A stretch of 13,015 bases of DNA, taken from SZUA-87 sp041687805. GTDB lineage: Bacteria; Actinomycetota; Acidimicrobiia; Acidimicrobiales; Aldehydirespiratoraceae. The first letter of the stretch is position 1. Every line of letters begins with the position of its first letter. Made by a program: the position numbers and the translations under genes. Shown one piece after another: positions 6,312-12,430 of this stretch. A model generated the notes under the pieces. The model did not search any database. It was not told the origin of the DNA and worked only from the letters and a program-made list of their open reading frames with translations. The stretch is taken from contig JBDNJK010000104.1 of NCBI GenBank assembly GCA_041687805.1, positions 1 to 13,015 on the forward strand, in the 5' to 3' direction.

Positions 6312-8696
6312 TCAGGCTCTCAGCGCGGCACCCTGATGCTTGGCAACCATGTCGATGCATGCCTGACGGGCCGCGGCGACCTCGGAATCGGTGAGGGTGT
6401 GATCGACCGCGTGGAAGCGGAGCCGGTAGGTGAGGCTCCTCATGCCATCGGGAAGTCCGGCACCGCGGTAGACGTCGAACAGGCTCACATGAGCGAGCAA
6501 CTTCCCGCCGCCCTTACGGATAGACCCCTCGATTTTCGCCGATTGCACGTCGTCGGGTACCTCAAATGCCAGATCGACATCACTGGACGGGTATTTGCTG
6601 ACCGGATGATATTTCTTGTTGCCATGGGGTCCATCGAGCAATGCCCCGAGGTCGAGTTCGAGCCAGCCCACTCGGCCCGACACGCCAAATGCCTGGGTTA
6701 CGTCGAGGGCGACCTCACCAACGACTCCCAGAACACGGCCAGCGACTACAACTTCGGCCGAGCGTGTCGGATGAAGACCAGATGGTGTGGCTGGACGTAG
6801 CTGCAAATTCGGCAGAGACAGGGCTCGGTCGAGAAGGGCCAAGACTGCGACCGCATCTCCAGCTTCCCTACCAGAAAGGGCCACAGCCAGATATTCGCGC
6901 TCGTCAGGCAGCACCTCGTCTGTGTGGCTCGGCAGAAACACATGGTCGATCTCGAAGAAACTCGCGTCGGGACTGCGATGAGACTGGTTGTAGGCGATGG
7001 CTTTGAGTTGGCCGGGCAGAAGCGATGTGCGCAGCACTGATTCGTCGGCAACCAACGGATTGGCGAGCGTGATGCCATCGTCGGGCAGGCGGGCCTTGCC
7101 CAGGTCGCCTGGCGCCAAGAACGGCATCGGTTGGGTTTCATCACAGCCCACCCCGACGAGAACCTCTCGTACGAGTCGGCGGTCGAGCTGATATTGCGTA
7201 AGAGCACCTGTTTGGACACCGCGCGGCACGGTGCGCTCGATGTTGTCATAACCATGGAGCCGAGCGACCTCTTCAGCTATGTCGGTCTCGGTGGTTGTGT
7301 CCCAGCGCCATGTGGGAATGGTGACATTGAGCTCATCTCCTGCCACCTCGGCCCCAAAGCCGATCGATGAGAGATGGCGGCTCATCTCATCGGCCGACAG
7401 GGATGTGCCGAGAAGTCCGTTGACCTTTGCGCTGCGAACCCGAATCGGGCTCCGGTCGGGAAGCTCACCAACAACATCGATCTGCCCGCCCACGATGCCC
7501 TCGGGAGAAATCACACCGGACTCCATGGCCAGTTGTACGAATCGATCGCATGCTCGATCGATGTTGACGCCCCAATCGGCACCCCGACGGAAACGCCCGG
7601 AGGCCTCGCTGGGAAGATTGAGACGCTTGACCGATCGTGATATCGACGGCGGATCCCACCAGGCCATCTCGACCAGAACGTCAGTGGTGGTCTCGGAGAT
7701 CTCGGTTGACTCACCGCCCATCACACCGGCGATTCCGATGGCCACGTCGTCGCTGTTGGCGATGACGCCGTCGGCGGCGATCAACGTGCGTTCAATGCCA
7801 TCGAGCGTGACAATCTTCTCGCCATCATGGGCTCTGCGCACCCGGAGATGGCCGTTGGGCAGCTTGCCGAGATCGTAGGTGTGGTTGGGCTGGCCAAGCT
7901 CGAGCATTACGTAGTTGGAGAGGTCGACAACCGAATTGATCGGCCGCATTCCTAGTGCGGTGAGTCGATTGGCGATCCACGCGGGCGACGTGCCGATGGT
8001 GATCCCCCGAAGAGCCCGGCCGACGAAACGACCGCACAAAACCGGATCAAGGATCTCGACCTTGGTGAGATCAGCCACGGAACCGGTGCCGGCATGCGGA
8101 GTGCTGAAGTCGGGGAAGGCAAATGGGATGCCGAGGCCGGCAGCCAAATCGCGGGCCACACCCGCGACCGACATGGCGTCGGGGCGGTTGGCGTTGACTT
8201 CCAGATCCCACAGGACGTCGGCCTGAATGCCGAGAGCTTCGGTGACTGGTGCACCGAGATCACTTTCGGCCGCTCGACCGTTGAGGATCATGATGCCTTC
8301 GTTGTCGGCACCGAGCCCGATCTCTGATGCCGCACAGCACATGCCATTCGACAGCTGGCCACGCATCTTGCGCTGGCCAATCTCCATGCCGTTTGGCATA
8401 ACGGTGCCGATCATGGCGAACGGAATCAGATCGCCGACGGTCATGTTGAATGCACCACAGCAGACCTGCGTTGCCTCGCCGTCTCCGGCATCCACCTGAA
8501 CGATCTGGATCTTGTCGGCATCCGGGTGAGGGCTCAGGTCGAGGACCTTGGCCAACACGATGCCCTCGAGACCACCTCCGGTGATGGTCATGTCTTCGAC
8601 CGCGAGCCCGAGGGCGCTGAGGGTCTCTCCGATGTCGGCGGGGTCGCCGTCGATGTCGGGCGCGAATTCGCGAAGCCAGGAAAGTAGGACCTTCAT
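6312..8696 (-). CDS. pheT: Phenylalanyl-tRNA synthetase beta subunit
   Basis: This is the large subunit of the (alpha-beta)2 enzyme that charges tRNA-Phe. The 794 residues match the usual bacterial length. Domain order: an EMAP/OB-fold tRNA-binding domain at about 40-150 (SPHPDADKIQIVQVD, later QLSNGMCCAASEIGL); the B3/B4 editing region at about 210-385 (MRPINSVVDLSNYVMLELGQ); a B5 domain at about 410-480; a catalytic-like core at about 490-680; and the ferredoxin-like anticodon-binding domain from about 700 to the end (KYPSSDVDLAFEV, then SLTYRLRFHAVDHTLTDSEV). The B3/B4 domain removes mischarged tyrosine in known relatives. The ATG at 8696 overlaps the pheS stop by one base (TGATG), so the two subunits are translationally coupled. 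Confidence 0.97.
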   Translation of the reverse strand: MKVLLSWLREFAPDIDGDPADIGETLSALGLAVEDMTITGGGLEGIVLAKVLDLSPHPDADKIQIVQVDAGDGEATQVCCGAFNMTVGDLIPFAMIGTVMPNGMEIGQRKMRGQLSNGMCCAASEIGLGADNEGIMILNGRAAESDLGAPVTEALGIQADVLWDLEVNANRPDAMSVAGVARDLAAGLGIPFAFPDFSTPHAGTGSVADLTKVEILDPVLCGRFVGRALRGITIGTSPAWIANRLTALGMRPINSVVDLSNYVMLELGQPNHTYDLGKLPNGHLRVRRAHDGEKIVTLDGIERTLIAADGVIANSDDVAIGIAGVMGGESTEISETTTDVLVEMAWWDPPSISRSVKRLNLPSEASGRFRRGADWGVNIDRACDRFVQLAMESGVISPEGIVGGQIDVVGELPDRSPIRVRSAKVNGLLGTSLSADEMSRHLSSIGFGAEVAGDELNVTIPTWRWDTTTETDIAEEVARLHGYDNIERTVPRGVQTGALTQYQLDRRLVREVLVGVGCDETQPMPFLAPGDLGKARLPDDGITLANPLVADESVLRTSLLPGQLKAIAYNQSHRSPDASFFEIDHVFLPSHTDEVLPDEREYLAVALSGREAGDAVAVLALLDRALSLPNLQLRPATPSGLHPTRSAEVVVAGRVLGVVGEVALDVTQAFGVSGRVGWLELDLGALLDGPHGNKKYHPVSKYPSSDVDLAFEVPDDVQSAKIEGSIRKGGGKLLAHVSLFDVYRGAGLPDGMRSLTYRLRFHAVDHTLTDSEVAAARQACIDMVAKHQGAALRA

Positions 8697-9694
8697 CAGA
8701 ACTGCCTCAGGAATCGGACGTCGTTGTTGACGAGCTCACGAATGTCGTCGAGTTGGTAACGCATCACCGCCAGCCGGTCGATACCGAAACCGAACGCGAA
8801 GCCCTGCCACTCCTCAGGGTCGATGCCACAGTTTCGGAGAACGTTGGGGTGGACCATGCCGCAGCCACCCATTTCGAGCCACGACCCGTCGGGGGTGGAG
8901 ATGTCGAACTCGGCGGATGGTTCGGTGAAGGGGAAATACGAGGGACGAAGTCGGCTCTTGACTTCGCCGCCGAAGAAAGCATGGACGAAACTGTCGATGG
9001 TCCCGGCCAGGTCACCAAGGGTGATACCGCGATCGATCACGAGACCCTCGATCTGGTTGAACGCCGGCAGATGCGTTGCATCTGCGGTGTCGGTTCGGAA
9101 TGTGCGACCGGGAGCGACGATGTAGATCGGAGGTTCCTGATTTTCCATCGTGCGGATCTGCACTGGGGATGTGTGGGATCGAAGCATCACCTCCTCGGAC
9201 TCACCGAGGTCGACGAAGATCGTGTCGAAGCTGCCGCGGGCTGGATGCCACTCGGGAATGTTGAGAGCTTCGAAGTTGTACCAGGCGGTTTCAACCTCGG
9301 GTCCCTCGGCGATGTGGAATCCCATACCCACGAATACGTCCTCGAGACGATCGCGAGCTTGGGTCACGAGGTGGTAGTGGCCGCGCTGGATTTCTGTCAG
9401 CTGCTCAGTGAGGTCGAGCCGTTCGGCCTGATACGTGGCGGCGAGGGTCTCCGACTCAAGGCGTGATCTAGCTTCGGCAACTTCAGCCTCGACCTGTCTA
9501 CGGGCCTCGTTGAGTGCACGACCTGCGTTCTTGCGTTCATCGGGGCCGAGACCACCAAGTTGTTTTTTGAGCCCGCTGAGCACCGATTTCTTGCCCAGGA
9601 ACTCAGTCTCGAGCGCGCTCAATTGCTCGAGACTCTGGGCCTCGGACAGTTGCTTCGCGGCCGAGCTCGCGGCGTTTTGGAGTTGCACGATCAT
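8696..9694 (-). CDS. pheS: Phenylalanyl-tRNA synthetase alpha subunit
   Basis: This is the catalytic class II subunit that activates phenylalanine and transfers it to tRNA-Phe. With the ATG at 9694 it has 332 residues. The N-terminal coiled coil (about 1-90) includes FLGKKS at 32-37, the position expected from the E. coli protein, and this supports the start. The catalytic domain shows GPEVETAWYNFEALNIPEWHP from 131, motif 2 around APGRTFRTDTADATHLPAFNQIEG (194-217) and motif 3 around GFAFGFGIDRLAVMRY (298-313); it ends in NNDVRFLRQF, the typical C-terminus. An in-frame ATG at 9715 is a possible alternative start. The frame is open to 9814, but the extra part crosses the divergent acetyltransferase gene and is not PheS-like. 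It forms an operon with pheT. Confidence 0.96.
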   Translation of the reverse strand: MIVQLQNAASSAAKQLSEAQSLEQLSALETEFLGKKSVLSGLKKQLGGLGPDERKNAGRALNEARRQVEAEVAEARSRLESETLAATYQAERLDLTEQLTEIQRGHYHLVTQARDRLEDVFVGMGFHIAEGPEVETAWYNFEALNIPEWHPARGSFDTIFVDLGESEEVMLRSHTSPVQIRTMENQEPPIYIVAPGRTFRTDTADATHLPAFNQIEGLVIDRGITLGDLAGTIDSFVHAFFGGEVKSRLRPSYFPFTEPSAEFDISTPDGSWLEMGGCGMVHPNVLRNCGIDPEEWQGFAFGFGIDRLAVMRYQLDDIRELVNNDVRFLRQF

Positions 9695-9773
9695 TGACCG
9701 AACATCGTACGGCATACCAACCGCCGTGATGGCGACATTTGCGACCCGATGGCATGGTTTGGGACGAGAGATC

Positions 9774-9782
9774 TGCGACAAT
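9774..9782 (+). promoter_or_regulatory. Probable leaderless promoter of the GNAT gene
   Basis: TGCGACAAT reads as an extended -10 (TGn then GACAAT). It ends 6 bases before the GTG at 9789, again placing the transcript start at the start codon. It lies in the 94-base divergent region shared with pheS. For pheS only a weak TACGAT (minus strand, 9709-9704) is seen. Confidence 0.4.
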
Positions 9783-9788
9783 CGACGA

Positions 9789-10073
9789 GTGAGCGACTTC
9801 GAAGTCACCGACAACCCCGACCGCCGACGTTACGAACTCCGGGTCAACGACCAAATTGTGTCGATCGCCGATTATCAGCTGAGTCCAGGCGGCGTGGTGA
9901 TCGTGCCTTACGTCGAGACCGATCCGGAAAATCGCGGCAACGGAATGGCAGATCGCCTGATGCGCGGGATGCTCGACGATCTACGGGCTCACCATCGGAA
10001 ACTGACTCCGATCTGCCCCTTCGCAGTTGCCTACGTTCGTCGCCATCCAGCAGATCATGATCTGCTGGCCTGA
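9789..10073 (+). CDS. Small GNAT-fold N-acetyltransferase-like protein (YjdJ/NATD1 type)
   Basis: The 94-residue protein is a minimal GNAT domain of the COG2388 / Acetyltransf_CG type. It shows YVETDPENRGNGMADRLM at 41-58, the acetyl-CoA-binding motif with a shortened R/Q-x-x-G-x-G/A-like loop, and the family's closing block with CPF at 76-78 and AYVRRHPADHD at 81-91. The substrate of this family is unknown. The GTG start is chosen because the whole family domain lies after it and a -10-like element sits 6 bases before it; the frame is open further upstream, but that part is antisense to pheS. Its TGA is immediately followed by the TAG of the convergent methyltransferase gene, with no base between them. 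Confidence 0.85.
   Translation: MSDFEVTDNPDRRRYELRVNDQIVSIADYQLSPGGVVIVPYVETDPENRGNGMADRLMRGMLDDLRAHHRKLTPICPFAVAYVRRHPADHDLLA
10047..10068. repeat. Perfect 22-base palindrome at a convergent gene junction
   Basis: Two 11-base arms, CCAGCAGATCA and TGATCTGCTGG, form a perfect palindrome; as RNA it folds into a 9-bp stem with a CATG loop. It covers the last codons of the GNAT gene and lies 6 bases beyond the stop of the convergent methyltransferase gene, so it would be present in both transcripts. No T-run follows on either strand. A bidirectional terminator lacking a U-tract, or a protein-binding site, are the likely roles. Confidence 0.6.
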
Positions 10074-10844
10074 CTAGTCGGACCGGCGAGCCTCGAAGGC
10101 GAGAAGGGTGCCGGCCATGGCGACGTTAAGCGACTCCGCACGGCCGGACATTTCGATCTTCACCCAGTCGTCTACAAGAGGGTCGAGATCATGGCTGAGA
10201 CCATGTGCTTCGGACCCAAGAACGATCGCAACCGGGGCCTTCAGCACGCCGGAATCATGGGCGGCACCACGGGTGACGTCGGTGCCCACCACACGAGCGC
10301 CAGCAGACCGCAAAGCCGTCAAAGCTTCGGAAGTTGAAAGACCGGTGACCACCGGCACCCGCATCACCGAACCAGTCGATGATCTCACCGCCTTTTGACC
10401 CCATGGATCGGCGCCATCGATTGACACAACACACACTGCACCAACAGCATCGGCGACTCGAATGAGCGTTCCCATGTTGCCGGGATCGCTCACTTCGACG
10501 AGGACCAGAACCACGTCGCCAGACCCGAGCGAATCGGGGATCACTGTCATCGGTCGAGGAACGATCGCCAACATCGGCTGAGGGGTCACCGAGGGAGCCA
10601 ACCTGTCGAACGCGTTGCCCCTGACGACCACCACCTCCACATCCGGGGTGAGCCGATCGAGCACGTCGGTGACCGCCACCTGGTCAGCTCGATCGTCGGG
10701 CACGATCACGGTGTCGGGAACGAATCCAGCGTCGATTGCTTCACCGACGGTTCTGGGGCCCTCCAACAACACTTCGGGTGAACGCGAACTGCGTCGCCCC
10801 AGGAGGCGACGCAGTTCGACAATTCTAGGATTCTTTGCTCCCAT
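10074..10844 (-). CDS. SpoU/TrmH-family RNA 2'-O-methyltransferase (SPOUT)
   Basis: The enzyme should methylate a ribose 2'-hydroxyl of rRNA (or tRNA) using S-adenosylmethionine. From the ATG at 10844 it has 256 residues. The N-terminal substrate-binding part begins with NPRIVELRRLLGRR and EVLLEGPRTVGEA, typical of RlmB/TsnR-like proteins. The knotted SPOUT domain carries motif 1 at DPGNMGTLIRVADA (120-133), motif 2 at IVLGSEAHGLS (207-217) and motif 3 at IEMSGRAESLNVAMAG (230-245). The exact target base cannot be told. It follows rplT, as tsnR does in Mycobacterium. In-frame ATGs at 10892 and 10934 (the latter inside rplT, after GAGGT) are alternative starts; 10844 is preferred because the family homology begins there and GGTGG lies just upstream. 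Confidence 0.88.
   Translation of the reverse strand: MGAKNPRIVELRRLLGRRSSRSPEVLLEGPRTVGEAIDAGFVPDTVIVPDDRADQVAVTDVLDRLTPDVEVVVVRGNAFDRLAPSVTPQPMLAIVPRPMTVIPDSLGSGDVVLVLVEVSDPGNMGTLIRVADAVGAVCVVSIDGADPWGQKAVRSSTGSVMRVPVVTGLSTSEALTALRSAGARVVGTDVTRGAAHDSGVLKAPVAIVLGSEAHGLSHDLDPLVDDWVKIEMSGRAESLNVAMAGTLLAFEARRSD
10785..10818 (-). repeat. 14-bp perfect stem-loop inside the 5' end of the methyltransferase gene
   Basis: The arms CGAACTGCGTCGCC (10785-10798) and GGCGACGCAGTTCG (10805-10818) are perfectly complementary around a 6-base loop. In the mRNA the stem starts about 27 bases after the chosen start codon and encodes roughly residues ELRRLLGRRSS. No U-run follows, so it does not look like a standard terminator. 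It may limit readthrough from rplT or reduce translation. Confidence 0.6.
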
Positions 10845-10902
10845 GACACCACCAACATCGGCAGCGCTGCCGAATTGCGGGTGGTCGTTCATGGAAGCCG
10901 GA

Positions 10903-11274
10903 TCAGGATGCCGAGGCTTCCGCGATGGCACCATTGGCGACCTCGACCAACGCCGCGAACGACGCCGGATCGGTAATGGCCAAGTCGGAGAGGATCTTGC
11001 GATCTACCTCGACCTCAGCCGCCTTCAAGCCGGCAATGAACTTGCTGTAGCTGGTGTCGTTGATGCGGCACGCTGCGTTGATTCGCTGAATCCACAACTT
11101 ACGGAACTCGCCCTTGCGTGCCCGACGGTCGCGGAACGCGTAGTTCCCGGCGTGCATCACCGATTCGTTGGCGGATTTCCACGAACGTGACCGGTTGCCG
11201 TAATGGCCCTTGGCCCGCTCGAGAACTACCCTGCGGCGCTTCTTCGAATGAACGGCGCGTTTTACTCTCGCCAT
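10903..11274 (-). CDS. rplT: 50S ribosomal protein L20
   Basis: L20 binds 23S rRNA early in assembly of the large subunit. The 123 residues are close to the usual 115-125. The Lys/Arg-rich start MARVKRAVHSKKRRR, then AKGHYGNRSR, YAFRDRRARKGEFRKLWIQRINAACR and the C-terminal part identify it clearly. The ATG at 11274 has a strong Shine-Dalgarno sequence (AAGGAG, with 7 bases between GGAG and the ATG). It is third in infC-rpmI-rplT, 51 bases after rpmI. In several bacteria L20 represses its own operon by binding the mRNA; whether this happens here cannot be told. Confidence 0.98.
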   Translation of the reverse strand: MARVKRAVHSKKRRRVVLERAKGHYGNRSRSWKSANESVMHAGNYAFRDRRARKGEFRKLWIQRINAACRINDTSYSKFIAGLKAAEVEVDRKILSDLAITDPASFAALVEVANGAIAEASAS

Positions 11275-11325
11275 CGTATTTCTCCTTGCTCAGTTCTTTT
11301 TCGTGCAGTTGTGCGATGGAATGGA

Positions 11326-11517
11326 TCAGATGCCGAGGTCGCGGAGCTTGCGCTCATCGGCCTTGGCTACGGGAGTGGCGCCACGAAGCTGACGAATTCG
11401 CTTGGGGCTCTTCTTCTCGAGGATGTGGTTCTTGTTGGCTTGACGCCGGCGGAGTTTGCCGGTGCCAGTGCGCCTGAAGCGCTTGGCTGCACCGCGGTGC
11501 GATTTCATCTTGGGCAT
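11326..11517 (-). CDS. rpmI: 50S ribosomal protein L35
   Basis: L35 is a small, very basic protein of the large ribosomal subunit. The 63 residues start with MPKMKSHRGAAKRFRRTGTGK and contain NKNHILEKKSPKRIRQLRG, both diagnostic. The ATG at 11517 is preceded by GAGGT with 6 bases in between, a good ribosome-binding site. It lies between infC and rplT, the order found in most bacteria. Confidence 0.98.
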   Translation of the reverse strand: MPKMKSHRGAAKRFRRTGTGKLRRRQANKNHILEKKSPKRIRQLRGATPVAKADERKLRDLGI

Positions 11518-11535
11518 GGCTTGACCTCATGTTCA

Positions 11536-11554
11536 CGACACGTGGAACGTGTCG
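11536..11554 (-). other. 7-bp stem-loop in the infC-rpmI spacer
   Basis: On the minus strand CGACACG, loop TTCCA, CGTGTCG forms a perfect 7-bp hairpin. It lies 13 bases after the infC stop and 7 bases before the GAGGT ribosome-binding site of rpmI. No U-run follows, so it is unlikely to be a full terminator. It could be an mRNA processing or stability element, or a site for autogenous control of L35/L20. Confidence 0.45.
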
Positions 11555-11567
11555 GACTTGGTTGATT

Positions 11568-12188
11568 TCAGGATTCGGTGTTTTCGGTAACTTCGTCTTC
11601 TGCTGGATCTGCTTCGGCTGCCGCCTCGGCTTCCGCTTTTTGTTGCGCCTTGTTGTAGCGGGCTTTCGCCTGCTTGTCGGGTGCCAGCACCATGATCATG
11701 TTGCGACCATCCTGGCGGGGATGGAACTCGACCTTGCCGACATGCACGACCGTATCTGCGACCCGGTTGAGGATCTTGCGACCAAGCTCCGGGTGCTGCA
11801 TCTCACGTCCCCTGAACATGATGGTGACCTTGACCTTGTGGCCCTCATCCAGGAAATGCTCGACCTTGCGGGTCTTGGTGTCGAAATCGCCGGGCCCGAT
11901 TTTGGGCCTGTACTTCATCTCCTTTACAGAGATGTTGGACGACTTCTTTCTCGACTCCTTGGCCCGTTGCGCAGCCTCGTATTTGTATTTGCCGTAGTCC
12001 ATGATCCGACAAACCGGTGGGTTTGCCCGATCGGCAACCTCGACAAGATCGAGATTGGATGCCCTCGCAATGTTGAGAGCCTCCGACAATGGCTTGATAC
12101 CAATTTGATCGCCATCGGCTCCGACAAGTCGGACCTCTCTGGCCCGGATCCTGTCGTTGATCCTCGGCTCGTCTGCTGGACCAGCTAT
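11568..12188 (-). CDS. infC: Translation initiation factor IF-3
   Basis: IF-3 binds the 30S subunit, keeps it apart from 50S and checks the start codon-initiator tRNA pairing. From the ATA at 12188 the protein has 206 residues. The N-terminal domain starts with EPRINDRIRAREVRLVGADGDQ and includes PPVCRIMDYGKYKYE; the C-terminal domain includes KVKVTIMFRGREMQHPELG and QDGRNMIMVLAP. A tail of about 35 residues rich in Ala and Glu follows. No ATG, GTG or TTG lies in frame near the conserved start; the nearest, a GTG at 12290, would add 34 residues of non-conserved sequence crossing two leader hairpins. ATA is preferred: it is 8 codons before RIN, has GAGGA 10 bases upstream, and infC is well known for rare starts (AUU in E. 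coli) that IF-3 itself discriminates against. Confidence 0.93.
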   Translation of the reverse strand: MAGPADEPRINDRIRAREVRLVGADGDQIGIKPLSEALNIARASNLDLVEVADRANPPVCRIMDYGKYKYEAAQRAKESRKKSSNISVKEMKYRPKIGPGDFDTKTRKVEHFLDEGHKVKVTIMFRGREMQHPELGRKILNRVADTVVHVGKVEFHPRQDGRNMIMVLAPDKQAKARYNKAQQKAEAEAAAEADPAEDEVTENTES

Positions 12189-12211
12189 TTGCTTGCATTC
12201 CTCGTGAGCAC
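12185..12211 (-). other. Possible leader mini-ORF (8 codons) overlapping the infC start
   Basis: A GTG at 12211, preceded 4 bases earlier by a perfect GGAGG (12220-12216), opens a frame of 8 codons (fMet-Leu-Thr-Arg-Asn-Ala-Ser-Lys) ending in TAG. The TAG overlaps the presumed ATA start of infC as ATAG, the layout of translational coupling. The GGAGG is the best ribosome-binding site in the leader but is in the wrong frame and too far away for infC. The spacing is short, so translation is uncertain. Confidence 0.35.
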
Positions 12212-12383
12212 GAAACCTCCGTGGTGTTGGCGGTCGTCCGTTACGACAAAACGACGTAGCGGACGCCGGAAAATCGACGTCCGCGAGCACACCGGAGTGT
12301 GACGATTGGCCGACCCGGGCGCACGTAACCTCAAGAGGTTGGTGGCCGGGTGGGGGCTGTGCCCCACTTTCCGCTTAATTGTC
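12189..12383 (-). promoter_or_regulatory. Long structured 5' leader of the infC-rpmI-rplT transcript
   Basis: About 195 bases separate the inferred transcript start from the infC start. On the minus strand they hold successive hairpins: GTGGGG/CCCCAC (12367-12350); AACCTC/GAGGTT (12340-12327); CACAC/GTGTG around a TCCG loop of the stable UNCG type (12301-12288); and GGACGTCG/CGGCGTCC with one G-U pair (12282-12261). The GGAGG and start region follow. Leaders controlled by L20 or IF-3 are known before this operon in other bacteria; I do not recognise this one as a described family. Confidence 0.5.
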
Positions 12384-12388
12384 GCCTG

Positions 12389-12398
12389 TAGCGTAGCA
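12389..12398. promoter_or_regulatory. Divergent promoter with overlapping -10 elements (infC side and DUF1844 side)
   Basis: On the minus strand TGCTACGCT (12398-12390) is an extended -10 element facing infC. On the plus strand TAGCGT (12389-12394) is a -10-like element facing the DUF1844 gene, offset by one base from the minus-strand hexamer. Neither has a clear -35. The plus transcript would start near 12401, giving a leader of about 30 bases with GAGGA before the ATG at 12431. Confidence 0.4.
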
Positions 12399-12430
12399 GG
12401 ACGAAACAATTGAGAGACGAGGACCGAAGA

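Noticed and set aside
9695..9814. N-terminal extension of pheS to 9814.
   Set aside because: The added residues overlap the divergent GNAT start and do not resemble PheS; the FLGKK position fits the ATG at 9694. The ATG at 9715 remains possible.
10785..10818. The 14-bp stem-loop as a Rho-independent terminator.
   Set aside because: No U-run follows on either strand and it lies within the conserved N-terminal coding part of the methyltransferase gene.
12189..12290. IF-3 with a 34-residue N-terminal extension from the GTG at 12290.
   Set aside because: The segment contains two strong hairpins, codons unlike the rest of the gene (TTT, TGT, ACA, AGG) and no ribosome-binding site before the GTG; kept only as an alternative.
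11529..12302. A 257-codon plus-strand frame opposite infC with hydrophobic stretches, which could look like a membrane protein.
   Set aside because: It is antisense to the well-conserved IF-3 gene; its hydrophobic runs mirror the Glu/Ala/Lys-rich IF-3 tail. No ribosome-binding site or recognisable domain.
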